Shown here piece after piece: positions 1 to 11,572 of a stretch of 64,000 nucleotides of DNA. The translations under genes and the position numbers were made by a program. The stretch comes from Thysanoteuthis rhombus. Its lineage: Eukaryota > Mollusca > Cephalopoda > Oegopsida > Thysanoteuthidae. The notes beneath the pieces were generated by a model. The model ran no database searches. It saw nothing but the letters and a program-made list of their open reading frames with translations, and was not told the DNA's origin. The stretch is taken from contig OY735209.1 in NCBI GenBank assembly GCA_963457665.1, forward strand, positions 61,499,654 to 61,563,653, written 5' to 3'. Each line of letters opens with the position of its first letter. Positions within the stretch are counted from its first letter, which is position 1.

Positions 1-2690
1 TGTAACTTCAGCATCACTTCAATAAGAGTGTATGCTACTATTACCTGTATCTCATTAGTGATGATAGCTTTCACTTCTTGCGAGATTGTTCACTTATTTC
101 TGCAGACCTTACTCTTCAGATATCAACACTGATGAAAAGCAAGAGGAGAAAGTTCTGGAGACCCAGTGGGCTATTCAACGTCTCCAAACCTTGTCCATCG
201 AGTCATTTTGAATGACTAGTTTCAAAATTCAATTTCACATTCGAGGGTAAGTTTCTTCTGTTAGCATGTGCTATTTGTTTACATTTTCAAGACAGTAATG
301 TTTGAATGACATCACCCGGTGTCAAGTCAAATATTTCAGTTTACAAAGCGGTCACTCTTGGGGTGCAAAAAGTAGACTTAGTCCAAAGATTTTACATTTC
401 ATTCTATGGTTAAATTGTATTAGTACTTGAACTTATTTTTTGTTTATATTTCAGGCAAAATTGTAAGTAATCTGATTCGATGAATTAAAGGAGGGATTGA
501 ATGAATATTTAAAAGATAAATGAAAATAAATGGAATCATTTAATAGAGGTAATTTGAATATATCTAGGTAATTAATATCAATTGAAATTCAAGTCAAAAA
601 AACTAATTTTGTCCAAACCAAGTGATGACTATAGCAAATACTAATGAACTGGTTGACTTAATCATCTATTTGATACTATTTAAGTCTATACAAATGTGGA
701 AAGTGCAGAACAATTTTAAAAAGAGACTAACAAAAAAACAAGTTAAACTAAGATAATACAAAATTAATGGGACAGATATACTAATCTTGAAAAAAAAAAT
801 CAATTACAAAAAATATCAATCTGATAGATTTTAAAGAAAAGTTGATTCATGCTATAGAAAAGAAAAAAAGCAATGTGATAATTTTGTTACCATTTTATTT
901 GTGTTAGGTTATTAGTATTGACTTATTTTCCCCAAATATAGCCTCTAAAATGATTTTGATAATTTTACATAATTCTCTCAAGAGAATTATAAGAGAAAGA
1001 TAAACAAAAGAGCTAACCACATGGAATTTGGAGTATTAACTATAAGTTCCAAGTTGCTCATCTTGAGAAACCAGATTAAAATATCTAAAAACCAACAAGT
1101 TTTAAGGAAGAAATAGACTCCTTCAGAAGAGTACAGGAAAAAAAAGCTTATATTTATCAAAGACTGAGAAAAGCTAGACAGATTTATTCAATAAATGTTT
1201 GATATTGGATGGAAAGATGTAAGAAAAAGGATCTGGAAGATTAACTGACAACAATTCATCAATAACGATTTATTTGAGATATACAATTTCTGTGATAGTC
1301 TGTGTGTGTCTCCGGGCACTTCCGGCCACGTTTTAGAGGCTATAACCTCAAAAATCAACAAGAGTATATCATGAGGCATCATCTAGAAACATTTTTTTTT
1401 CCCCTTGAAAAAAAGAGATTTTGGACCAACAATGCCCAAATGCTGGTATCGCTCAGAAAATCTTAGATAGTAAATCCATTTTGTCAAGATAATTTAAGAA
1501 TAATTTTCTTTTGTAAATAGGTCTGTGACATGCGCAAGCTATGGCTATTCATCCATTTGATATAGGATATTAAAGTCCTTTTTAAACCAGGAAATTCTTT
1601 TTAATTCTTAACTTTTTCCACCTTAAAGATCTGGGTAATTGTTAGGAGAACTGATTCAAAGAAGTCACAGAGTGAAACCAACCACACATTTCATTAAAAT
1701 ATTGTTGAATCGTCGACTGTTACAAAAAATGATCATAAAAATCTCTAAAACATTTATTGGCAAAAGTTAGATACTAAAGGAAATATTTTACACAAAATCA
1801 CATTCACACAACCTCAAAAGCAATTTGAGAAAGAAAAAAAAAAAGAATGATACAAAAGTAAAATCGAAATATTCTTTTAATTTTCCTAGTACACAATATG
1901 AAATCAATTTCAATTAAAATAATTAAAGAAGTTCAGTCCCAGGAGTGATCCACTGCACCCCGATTCACTGCATCCCACGCATGCCGTTTGAAAAAGACGT
2001 AGTTCTTAGACGATCTTTATTTCACCTCATATAGCACAATTAGAAAAATTGTGAATAGTTGTAGCTCTATAATGAAAGTTAAAGTACCTCTGAATATTAT
2101 ATTTGACTTAAAACTATGTTCCTTTGCTAGTACATAGTACAGTAATGTTCAATCAGGAAAATCTCCCAATAAATCAGAGGCAGATATATTGACTTGAGAT
2201 GAGGAAGTAGTTAACATCCTGTTGTGTATATTTGTAAAAAAATAATAGCGATTCAATGTCTCCCGGTTTCCCCTTTTATCTTGATAAATAGCTGCCAGCA
2301 AATCATTGTTGTTAATACTTCGGCAATCTGTAAAAAATATCCTCTTTGTAATTTTGAATCAACAAACCATCAGATATCTTGAAAGACTGATTCTACTTGT
2401 AGAATTAGGGATCAAAATAGAGAGATGAAAGGTTAAAAATGAATTTCTCATAATCCAGATCAGAGCCTTCGAGAAGGGGTGTAGCCGCTGCATCACACTG
2501 GGGCCCAGAGAGCTACTAGACCTCTAAGGTGAGATAGTATATCCATGAAATAAATAGGTGGACCCTATTGTTTACCAGTCAGCAAATACATGGAATACTA
2601 AAAAGTTTTTAGCAGATAAAAACGGGATGGCTAAAGGACAAGAGTGTTTTCTTTCTTTCTCTTGGGTTGGGGATCAAAAACAACTTAGTA
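1..2690. other. AT-rich intergenic DNA, nothing recognised
   Basis: No coding-like segment, RNA gene or known repeat is seen here. Short open frames are explained by chance. The only structure noted is a perfect 14-bp inverted pair, TATAGCCTCTAAAA at 937-950 and its complement at 1331-1344, which could be ends of a decayed MITE or coincidence. A small GC-richer patch at 2461-2530 is unexplained. Confidence 0.6.
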
Positions 2691-2739
2691 CTGGTCTATG
2701 AAACTACTATTGGAGACACTGATCAAGATTTTATTAGTC

Positions 2740-2948
2740 ATATGCTAAACTGATCACTTAGTTTGTGTTTGATTGTCTGGAAAATTCAGACTTTTTTAGT
2801 GATCACTGCCTAACAAGATGTGAGAAAAGTAACTTATCCATTGATCATCCCTTTTACCAATTTTCAGTTGATCACCCTCAACATGGCAATTTGCCATAAA
2901 ACATTGGTCACCTGACAGTTTCTATTGTATGACAAACAAGACTTGTTT
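2740..2948 (-). repeat. Family X copy A (5' module plus part of core)
   Basis: Read on the minus strand it begins near AAACAAGTCTTGTTTGTCAT and contains the GGTGATCAACTGAAAATTGG and AGTGATCACTAAAAAAGTC blocks shared with the other copies. The 3' module is missing. Confidence 0.75.
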
Positions 2949-3230
2949 TTGCTGTTTTCAAACTTTGAACAGATGCAAAGAGACAGACAATAAATGTATG
3001 TACCAGTAGTTCTCTTCTCTCTCCAATATTTGACTCAAAGTGTACTTCTTTAGTTGTACTGCTTCAGCTAGAGAGAATTCAGTCATCTTGGAACAGTGTG
3101 GAAATTATTTATTGTCTTATTTTCTACCAATGATTTAATTTCAAATTGAAGAATAGATGAAACTTTTACTCATAACCTGTTGTCCATCTGGATTTGATTG
3201 GTCATTTAACAGAAATGAGATTAAAAAGTA

Positions 3231-3645
3231 CAAGTTTGGTTGGTCACTCAGTAGAAAACAACTTTTTTGGCAACACCTTGTGATGGAGGTGATCAATTAA
3301 TGAATTAGAAGAAGGCTGATCAATGAATGAGTTAGTTCTCTAACTTTTTACTGGATCATTGAAAAGTTTAAATTTTCAAAAACAAAAGTGACTCAGAGTA
3401 CGGAAGAATTTATCAAAAACTCATAATGTAAATTGAATCCTCCATTAATAACCGATTGAGGGGAAGATTTTCAAAAATCAAAAATATTTCTCGACATAAT
3501 AAGGAGTAAATATCTAAATTTTCAGTCCTCTAGCTCCATTGGTGTGGCCTGTACACATGATACATACATATATATATAGCCAGCCAATCAGAATAACTTT
3601 AGTACTGGAGAAACCTATGTTGAAGATTTGGTGATGGTATTCAGG
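3231..3645 (+). repeat. Family X copy B (near full length)
   Basis: Contains the 5' module (TTGGTTGGTCACTCAGTAGA), the GTGATCAATTAATGAATTAG core, the GACATAATAAGGAGTAAAT block, the CTCTAGCTCCATTGGTGTGG block and the 3' end (AAACCTATGTTGAAGATTTG). The internal TACATACATATATATATAG tract is slightly expanded. Confidence 0.85.
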
Positions 3646-4317
3646 AAAGTAACTCATAGGAAATATCAAGTCTCTTTAAAAGTCTTCTGTTGAAATTAGA
3701 GGCAGGATTGCCAAATTAAAATCTAAAAAGCATTAAGTCAGATCAAATATAATCTCTGAAGGAACTACTGATCTGGACAATCCTCCAGAAGAAAAAGCCT
3801 GTACAGCGCCTTTGTAAATCAGTGTGTTCCTAAACTTGGACGTTTTCTATTTATCGAATTCTAACAACACATAGGAGTCTGAGTGGGATATCCCATTTCT
3901 GATTTCATCAACAGACTTTTCAGGAGAACTGACGCTCCCAAACCATAACCAACTTTATCCCAACATGTTCTTGAGATAGACCTCATAAAGCAGCAAACAC
4001 ACATACACACACATTGTGTTTTAGATATAAGCACCAATAATCAATCCTTTAAGAAAATTCATTTTCTGTTCAGTTGTGTTTGAGTTTATTTGCCACCCAC
4101 TCGGTAATGGAAAAATGAATGATAATTTTATTCTATTCAATTGGAAGCAGCTTTTGCTTTAGAGTCTTATGTTATAGCAATGAAAAAAATATCCAGAAAT
4201 TACAAAGAAAAACAAGAGAATATTAAATCGATATGTATGCTAAGAATTGTTAGGATATGAGAGGCATTCCCAAGTCAGTTGAAGAAAATCATGTCTAAAT
4301 TAGAGTTGAAGCTAATA
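3646..4317. other. Spacer without recognised features
   Basis: AT-rich sequence with a short (CA)n tract near 3999-4012. No coding similarity or repeat-family match was noticed. Confidence 0.5.
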
Positions 4318-4712
4318 TGTCTGGTTAAGTCACTTGATAGAAAACGTCACGTGATGTCTTTTGACTGCATGCCGTGTTGGGGGTAATCAATGAACAAGTA
4401 GCTTCTAACACTTTTTATTGGGAAGTGATCTCTAAAAAAAGTCTGAATTTTCAAAAAAAACAAGCAGACATTAACTATACTTAGTACAAAGTTTTATTGT
4501 AAATTAAATACTCCACTAAAACCCCTCATGGAGTAGAATTTTTGAAAAATAAAAAAAAAATTTCTTTTGAACATAATAAGGAATGAATGTTGAAAATTTC
4601 AGCCCTCCAGCTTCATAAGTGCAGCCCGTACACATGATACATAGCAACCAGCTGGACCGACTTAAAAATTGATGAAACCTCTGTTGACAGTTTTGATTGA
4701 TGGTTTCTAATA
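4318..4712 (+). repeat. Family X copy C (near full length)
   Basis: Starts at GTCTGGTTAAGTCACTTGAT, keeps the AGTCTGAATTTTCAAAAA core and the TGTTGAAAATTTCAGCCCTC block, and ends TTGATTGATGGTTTCTAATA, which helps define the 3' boundary of the family. Confidence 0.88.
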
Positions 4713-4917
4713 TGTATGCTGCAAATCAGAATATGAGAATCATTCCCTAATCAGTTGAAGGAAATCATGAATAAGTTAGAATTGAAACAAACATTGGGAT
4801 AATTTAACCCGCTATGAATGTTACTTGGTTACGGCATATAAATTTTGAGAGTATTTCTCTTGATTAGGCAAGTAAAAATACCCACCAAAAGAAATAAAAC
4901 CAAATCAAATCATCCCA

Positions 4918-5170
4918 AGACCGAGTGGATTATTAGGGTATGATGCCGGCTCTTTCATGACATTCCTCAGGGTGCAGGGTATTTCTTGGCGATAATCGTC
5001 TTTTCTCTAAATAACATGAAACGGGACGGAAAAAAAGTAAAGATTGGGTGGAAGTGTCCTAGGACTTGGTAGATCATGGGAGCACCATACTGGGTCCTTC
5101 ATAGCATTTCTCTGGGAAATGGGGTTACCTGGCAGAGCCCATCTCCCCAAGTAACATGCAATAGGTTTTG
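4918..5170. repeat. Degenerate tandem duplication, about 138-bp period
   Basis: Two diverged blocks align in order: 4920-5030 (GTGGATTATTAGGGTATGAT, TTTCATGACATTCCTC, AAATAACATGAAA) and 5059-5170 (GTAGATCATGGGAGCACCAT, CTTCATAGCATTTCTC, AAGTAACATGCAAT). The block is GC-richer than its surroundings. An open frame of 88 codons on the minus strand lies inside it but matches nothing I recognise. Confidence 0.5.
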
Positions 5171-5350
5171 ATTGGTTACATAGTACCAGTGGTAAAGGGT
5201 TATTCTTGATCCTATCTATCAGGAGAGGTGGAATCATGCTTTTCCCAAGAGCATTACTGCAAAGTGAACTCAAACTACCTGGAGTTTGAACTTATGTTGC
5301 TGATTTCCTTTTTGACATTGTTGGCTGTTGGTCCAACTCTGCCCTGAATT

Positions 5351-5446
5351 TCATCATTACCAGTAGCCTTTTAGCATCCATCTTAGGACATAGACCTTTC
5401 CCAAGATTAGCTAAACCTCTTGATTGTGGCAGCCACTTGAAGACTT
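5351..5446 (-). mobile_element. RTE LINE 3'-end fragment (R1)
   Basis: Contains the antisense 3' terminus seen in other RTE copies: a short CATCATTAC tail remnant followed by TTTTAGCATCCATCTTAGGA and CATAGACCTTTCCCAAGATT. It is a 5'-truncated insertion of about 95 bp. Confidence 0.65.
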
Positions 5447-5576
5447 TTCACTAAGAGTAATTATGAACAACATTATAAAATGTTACTTATACAGTTCATA
5501 AGATAATCATCGCAAATATCTAAATGCCTATTCATGTTAATACAACTGTAAATTATTTGTAAACATGTTTGAATCA

Positions 5577-5860
5577 TTAAAAAGTCTGAATTTTCAAAAA
5601 GCAAGTGTGATTGCAGCTGGGCACAAGAAATCAATTCAGCATAAATTTAGATTGTAGATTGTATCCCCACACACAAGCACAATAAAATTCCACTTGTCCC
5701 CTCTAAAAAAAATACAAAATGTTTTTTCTAGACATAATTAGGAATAAATGTTAATTGATACAGCCTATATACATGATACATATATACATAGCCAGCCAGC
5801 CAGACCAATTTTAAAGCTGAAGAAACCTTTGCTGACAGTTTTGCTTGAGGGTTCCTGATA
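5577..5860 (+). repeat. Family X copy D (5' module missing)
   Basis: Begins inside the core (AAAAGTCTGAATTTTCAAAA) and retains CTAGACATAATTAGGAATAA, the GATACATATATACATAGCC tract and the 3' module (GAAACCTTTGCTGACAGTTT). Confidence 0.8.
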
Positions 5861-5904
5861 TTAATACCATGTGGGTTATTGATATATGTAGATTCATTTA
5901 GGCC

Positions 5905-6130
5905 CAGGGTTCTTGACCTTTTTACAATTTCAGTCCCACAATGCACCATCCATTATGTTCCAATACCCCTTTCACCCAACCATCAAAATAAACATCAGCA
6001 TCATCAGCATCATCATTCTCTCAGAAGAAACAAAATAAAACAAAAAAATGAAATAAATACACAAAAAACTAAAAAAAAACAACTAACTTATCTCTCTCGT
6101 CTAGTTTACTTTTGCTTAGTGAAATTTCCG
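5905..6130 (+). repeat. Possible hAT-like terminal remnant with (ATC)n tract
   Basis: The phrase CCAGGGTTCTTGACCTTTTT (5902-5921) resembles the CAGTGGTTCTCAACC-type ends of hAT elements. A short (CAT/CAG)n run follows at about 5995-6022. No partner end was found. Confidence 0.25.
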
Positions 6131-6144
6131 ATTTTGTCTTCGTG

Positions 6145-6440
6145 CAGTCAAATTGATTGAAATAAATTGACAAGTCTTACATATCTAGCAAAATTTGCTA
6201 GAAATACACAATGGCTTATTTCATTCAAATAAACGATTATATTTATGAAATTAACTTTCTTTAGTGTGATTTGGAATCAAGACCAAGTGAGTCTTAGCTG
6301 ACTCTCTTACCAACTGAGCTAAATTGATAAGTACTACAAATTCACAAAAATGTATCGAACAGATACGTAAGGACTTATTTCATTGTATCAAATGAATACA
6401 TTTGTATTAAAGAATATGTATATTTTCATGATCTTTTTAG
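6145..6440 (-). repeat. Family Y: partial copy plus tRNA-like copy, in tandem
   Basis: On the minus strand, TTTAGCTCAGTTGGTAAGAG (about 6307-6333) is a good tRNA 5' half with A box; a T-arm-like CTTGATTCCAAATC follows. The linker CTTATTTCATT...AAATGAATACATTTGTATT lies upstream in the repeat's own orientation (6380-6415). A second linker-only copy abuts it at 6150-6245, giving a head-to-tail pair. Confidence 0.6.
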
Positions 6441-6659
6441 ATATTACTTGAAAGGATACTCAATATTTTCAAACCGGGAAAATATGGTCTTTGGTAAATT
6501 TCTATTTACGTAACACAACCAATGATATGAATATTCTAATGCACAAAAAAATGAAAACAAATGATGTTGTTGCTAAGTTTGACAGGCCTTCTAGATACAG
6601 AAGGGAAATGCATAGAGAACTCAGGTAAAGATGATTGAGATATTATCCTTGTGTCTTGT

Positions 6660-7205
6660 TACAATTTCCAGAAATGACCTCATGTGACCATCCAGCATCA
6701 ATAACATTTACCATGTAAAAATGAATCCTAATGCAGAATGTCTGTATCATATTGCCGCCAACAACTTGGAAAATTTACAAGAATTGACATATGTTGACCT
6801 CAAATGCCCCCCAATGTCAAAATCCCATTTCTAATTACTTTGGCTGTAAAGGAATCTATATACCTCTATGCAAAATTAAAGTTTCATAGGTTCAAAATTA
6901 TGGTTAACAATTAGGATAATTGGCTAGAGTTGATCTAAAATGACCTCAGCATTTTTTTTAGGTCAATATTACATTGCCTTTGACATCTGCCAAGAAAAGA
7001 TCTATACCAATGCCAAATTTTAGTTGCATATGTTCAAAATCATTGCCAAGAACTCAAAAATATGAGTAGTAGAAATGACCAGAATTGACCTCTGGCAACC
7101 TTAAATACCTCCGAGTTCAACCCCACTTAACCTGCTAAATTTGGTGTGAGAAGATATACACATTTACTGAATTTCATCATTCTTAGAGGAAAATTATGAC
7201 TTGCA
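6660..7205. repeat. Degenerate tandem array, period about 140-155 bp
   Basis: At least three diverged units share an ordered set of landmarks: GACCTCAAATGCC or GACCTCTGGCAACC, then TATACCTCTATGCAAAATTAAA or its variants, then TTCATAGGTTCAAAATTATG, TTGCATATGTTCAAAATCAT or TTCATCATTCTTAGAGGAAA. These landmark sets recur near 6790-6920, 6935-7060 and 7085-7205. Weaker units appear at 6672-6778 and 7465-7535. Confidence 0.5.
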
Positions 7206-7214
7206 ATTCTGGAA

Positions 7215-7312
7215 AATTGCTAAAAATGGCCAAAAATGACCAAATATGACCAAAAATGACCAAATATGACTGAAAATGACCAAATATGACTGAAAATGAC
7301 TTCTGATGATGA
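7215..7312. repeat. Short tandem repeat, about 10-bp unit
   Basis: Tandem decamers of the form AAAATGACCA / AATATGACCA / AATATGACTG run through this interval. It sits within or beside the degenerate 150-bp array and appears to be local expansion of its TGACC motif. Confidence 0.75.
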
Positions 7313-7662
7313 TAAAGCTCAACTCCACATTGCATGCAATCTTCTTCATAGACTTGAGAAGTCATCGCACAGATTGTAATCTTCATGATGAGAAGATTAC
7401 CGAAATGATGAATTTCAGCATCTTTGATGCATAATTGTGGCACACAGATCTGAGAATTGATTAAAAATAATGACCTCTGGTGACCTCAAATAACCTTTGA
7501 ATTCAACCTTATATAGCCTACGTTATCAGCTGACCTCTCTTCAGTCTACATGGAAAATATCAGGTCAATAAGCCTTGTATTTTTTGTGTGGAAGAAGCAC
7601 AACCAAGCAAGATAGCAAACAAAAGGCTCAAGTATAAGTATAGATATATATATATATATATA

Positions 7663-7745
7663 TTCAAAAGCTTCAGTAACCATCTTTAGTTGGAATAGAA
7701 GTAGGAATGGAGTCTGTCCCTGTAGCAGCCAAGCTTTTTGTTTTA
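7663..7745 (-). repeat. Family Y 5' domain only
   Basis: The minus strand carries GGCTGCTACAGGGACAGACTC followed by TTCTATTCCAACTAAAGATG, matching the conserved domain at 13728-13805, 44752-44812 and 33893-33965. It is preceded on the plus strand by a short (TA)n run at 7643-7662. Confidence 0.7.
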
Positions 7746-8007
7746 CTTCACCAACTATAAAGGAGAGCAAAAATATCTGCACAAAGAGGTTTTGGATATC
7801 AATGTTCTGATTAGTTAATACAGAGGATTATTTCCAATTAGAAAGGAAACCATAAATATTCAGCACTCAGACAATATTTAAATTTGGTTCTGTGCAAAAC
7901 AAGCAAAAGCCTGAAGGGAGCAGCAGACAGTTGCTGTGAAGTAACATTATCTTTAATTTTTATTAGATGTTGCATTGTCAAACCTTATTGATTTTTGACT
8001 AGTGTTT

Positions 8008-8188
8008 CTTTCATCTTTAGCTGCTTTTTAGTTGCTCTTCATCACAACCACTGAGACCATCAGTCTAGCAGCTGTTAGTAAACAGCTTGGATCATAAATA
8101 AAGGAAGAGCTTATTCTTTATTCCATTTGAATTGCCTACTAACAGCTGGAGAAATTGTGATGAAGGAGAACTAGAATTAAGATGAAAA
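8008..8188. mobile_element. Fold-back/MITE-like inverted repeat
   Basis: Left arm AGTTGCTCTTCATCACAA (8030-8047) is nearly complementary to right arm TTGTGATGAAGGAGAACT (8155-8172). Further matches occur outside (CTTTCATCTT versus AAGATGAAAAG) and inside (CAGCTGTTAGTA versus TACTAACAGCTG), giving imperfect arms of about 60-70 nt. No coding sequence lies between them. It is probably a small non-autonomous DNA transposon. Confidence 0.65.
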
Positions 8189-8406
8189 GTAAATAATAGT
8201 CAAGTAAAGTTTTTAAAAAAAAACATTTGGGATTTCAGATGAGTCACAGATGGAGTTGAAGGCCATGAAACATGTACGCTTTTTGCTAATTCCTTATTTA
8301 TAGGAATTACATGGCCAAGGAGAAAAAAAGTTGTATAATCATATACCCAAGGAAAAACCCTATATATCAAGGAAATCTTATATAATTATATTATAAATAC
8401 AGTTTT

Positions 8407-8770
8407 TAAGATTGTCAAGCTGGCTATATATCATGCATATGGACTGTACCAATGGAGCTAGAAAGCTGAAATTTTCAATATTTAGTCATTAATGTCAACG
8501 AAAAAATCTTTTTAACCACCCCCACAATAGTATATATGTATTGGGTTCAATTTACAATGTAAGTTTATGCTAAACCAGTCACTTAGTTTGCAGAATTCCT
8601 GCTTGTTTTTTTTTGAAAATTCAGACATTTGTAGCACCCAACAAAAGAGAAATAATTCATTCATTGATCACCCCTTCCAAATTCTTAACTGATCATCCCC
8701 AACACAGCATATTGCTAAGATACATTGGTCACAAGACAGTTTCTATTGAATGGCTAACCAGACTTGTTTT
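8407..8770 (-). repeat. Family X copy E (near full length)
   Basis: On the minus strand it runs from AAACAAGTCTGGTTAGCCAT through GGGTGATCAATGAATGAATT, CATAAACTTACATTGTAAAT and TGGAGC to GTCCATATGCATGATATATA. Only the last part of the 3' module is lost. Confidence 0.85.
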
Positions 8771-9120
8771 TAAATTCATAGCATTTTTAAACTACTGTTC
8801 ATCTACTTGTGGCTCTCTTCCTGGCTGAAACTATCTACGTAATGAACAGTTTTTTCTTCTCTGCAAGGGTCAGTAACACTTAAAGGTAACAGATCTGCTC
8901 ATAATGAAATATCACCTACTCACCATTTGAAAAAATGGACTCATCCACTTGAACAAGTTCAGTCACTTTTTGATAAAACCTCAGATGGAATTCACAAGAC
9001 ATTAACACTATTAACAGCTTTAGGTTGGTGAACTGGTGAACTGGTAAACTGGTGAAAGTAGGAGAATGTGGAGAAACCTGAGGAACATGTGTAGATATTT
9101 TTATCAAATTACAGCCATTG

Positions 9121-9177
<57 letters not shown>

Positions 9178-9954
9178 TTATAAAGTAGTAAAATACGTTT
9201 GTACTCTCATTAGTCAAGAACGATCCATTACAGAAAGAAAAGCAAAGGCTCATTTGGATTAACAGGTCTCAATTTATGTTCAGCACATATTTCAGGTTGA
9301 ATTTTGCAAAAAAAGAAAAAAAAGCCTTGTTGATTTCTAGAGGGTTTGCATGAAAAAACAATTGAAAAAATCAGTGAAAGCCATGAAATGCCAGCATTTA
9401 GAAACAAGGTAAATACTATTAGCATACTGAGTTCAAAACTTGATGGAGAAAATTTTGATCCCCCTCCCAAATTCCATGTTCTTTCAATCAATTAGACCTT
9501 CAAACCTTTGGGAAATTTGTCAGTTTCAAGAAAAGAAATCCTGAAAGGTTTTATAAGAAAGGGTTTCATTCATGGTGTAGCTATCATGTTGAACTGCACC
9601 TTTACTTTCCATTCATCAAAGGTATCTGCAGATGAGAATTTCTCTTTCTCTGAACTTATGCAAGATTGTCAGCATTTTTTAAAGGAATTTTTCTCTAACC
9701 CTGCAATAAATGTTTTTTTCTCAGAGCAATCCTACCTCTAACATTAATCCTAACCCAAACGCTAAAAGATGTGTCCAATAGTTAACTTTGATGTGCAAAC
9801 TATTCATTTATTTATTCCACAAGTAAGCACATGAATTCTCAATTTTGAGAAAAATTCATTTTTAAGGTTCTTGGAGATCTAAATCAAAATATATAGATGT
9901 ATTGATTTACTGTTCAGGCAGAAAAAATCCTCACGAGCCCAAGTAAAATGCAAA
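8771..9954. other. Spacer with compound (TA)n(CA)n microsatellite
   Basis: No gene is recognised. A (TA)5 run followed by (CA)n occupies 9121-9175. Open frames of 77-87 codons at 9228-9741 lack similarity to known proteins and have no plausible exon structure. Confidence 0.55.
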
Positions 9955-10240
9955 ACAAGTCTGGGTAGTCACTCAATAAAAACTGTCACTTGACCAGCAT
10001 CTTTTGGCCACGTGATTTGTTGAGGGTGATCAACTAAAAAATTGGGAAAAGAGGTGATCAATCGATGAGTTAGTTCTCTCGCCTTTTGTTGGGTAGTGAT
10101 CACTAAAATAAGTCTGAATTTTCAAAAACCAAACGTGAATGCTGCCAAACTAAGGGATCAATCAGGCATGAACCTACACTGCAAAGTGAACCCCAACTGA
10201 ACCTATTTATTCTAAAATCATTTTCTAGACATGGTGTGAA
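9955..10240 (+). repeat. Family X copy F (5' module and core)
   Basis: Shows AAGTCTGGGTAGTCACTCAA, GAGGGTGATCAACTAAAAAA, TAGTGATCACTAAAATAAG and TTTTCTAGACATGGTGTGAA. The 3' module is absent. Confidence 0.85.
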
Positions 10241-10805
10241 TTTTTTTTAGAGAAAATAATTAACACCTGAAAGCAGGAGAGTTCAAATATTTACTGAATT
10301 TTGCATTGGCTTCAAAGGATTTGTGGGAAAGAATTGAATGTGAGAAGACGGATAAAAAGCTGGCAAGCAGACCCATCAGGAAACAGCTGCTTTAATTTGA
10401 AGGCTTTACACTTCTTAGGATTTACTGAATAGACTTATTTCATCTCTTAAGAGTATTTCCCATCATACTTGAAACTATCAAGTATACCTCTGCCTGTCAT
10501 TGCCACTACAAACTGAACAATCAGGCTACAGATCACAGACTATGCCATGATGAAAACTTGTAATAATCATTCTTCTTAAACATAGAAAACATTGGAAAAC
10601 AACTAAAATGCAGTTTATCAAATTCATTCATGATAAAGGCAACAACAAAACATTGTAATTGTATTACTGCATCTAAAGTGCCATCTTGCAATATTAGAGA
10701 AAATTGACACTTGTCAAAGTCCTGTCCCAATCCGATGTTGACTATGTTTATCTACCATAACACGAACAATAATAATCTTCACCTAATTAAGGGGAGTAAA
10801 AATTG
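10241..10805. other. Spacer, nothing recognised
   Basis: AT-rich sequence without repeat-family match or coding similarity. Confidence 0.5.
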
Positions 10806-11121
10806 ACATTCCTATACCATGACTTGGAATTATGACCAATTGATTGGAGTTTTGTCACTTACCAACTAAGCTAAATTGACAAGTTATACATATCTACCAA
10901 AATTTATGCCAGAAATACACAGAGACTTATCATTTCATGCTAATAAATAAATACATTAATAAAATTAACATTTCCCTATCATGATTTGAGATCATGACCA
11001 AGTGACCTGTAGATGGCTCTTTTACCGACAGAGCCAAACTGACAAGTCTTACATGTTAGTATAAAAAATGAATTGAATTGAATTTGAAAACAACAGGAGC
11101 TTATTTACTACCTTCTATTTC
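10806..11121 (-). repeat. Family Y tRNA-like module, tandem dimer
   Basis: Two tRNA-like blocks lie in tandem on the minus strand: TTAGCTTAGTTGGTAAGTGA near 10855-10880 and TTTGGCTCTGTCGGTAAAAG near 11016-11043. Each is followed in its own orientation by a B-box-like stretch (GATCTCAAATCATGA in the second). The linker TTTTGGTAGATATGTATAAC is also shared with the 6.1-6.4 kb copy. Confidence 0.65.
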
Positions 11122-11237
11122 ATTTTTCATGGTACACACAAGTGTAAATTCATTCACCCTAATAAGCAATGTATCTGTTCCCTAAACAGAAGTAAATAAA
11201 ACAAACTCATTATCGAGTGAAATACTTGACAGTTCTT
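11122..11237 (+). repeat. Direct repeat, left copy
   Basis: Shares ordered blocks with 12984-13128: GTACACACAAGTGTAAATTC, ATTCATTCACCC, then AGTAAATAAAACAAACTC and AAATACTTGACA. The two copies bracket the antisense ORF1 relic and could be LTR-like ends or a duplicated flanking repeat. Confidence 0.6.
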
Positions 11238-11572
11238 CTCCCCTTTTCTTTTTTCTTTTTTTTTTCTCTTGAATGAGCAAAGTCTTCATGAGAATTAGAA
11301 AAAAAATTTTTGTATAGATTTGGGTTACATTTAAGATGATATTGAGGTTCATCAATTTAGAAAAAAGTCAAACTTACATGAAATAAATGTACGTGTTTTT
11401 GTTTTTTCAGCACCATCAATTTCCACTAAGTGATAAATAATTTTGGTTATCTCAACCATATATTCCAATAGTGATACTAGTTATCTCTGTTTTTAATACT
11501 CCAGTTCAGTTTCAGCCCATCTCTGGACATTCAACTTCTCTTCAAGTTGGTACTTCAAACAACATAGATTCA

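Noticed and set aside
937-1344. 408-bp MITE defined by 14-bp inverted repeats
   Set aside because: Only 14 bp match, the flanks show no target duplication and no second copy was seen; left as a note.
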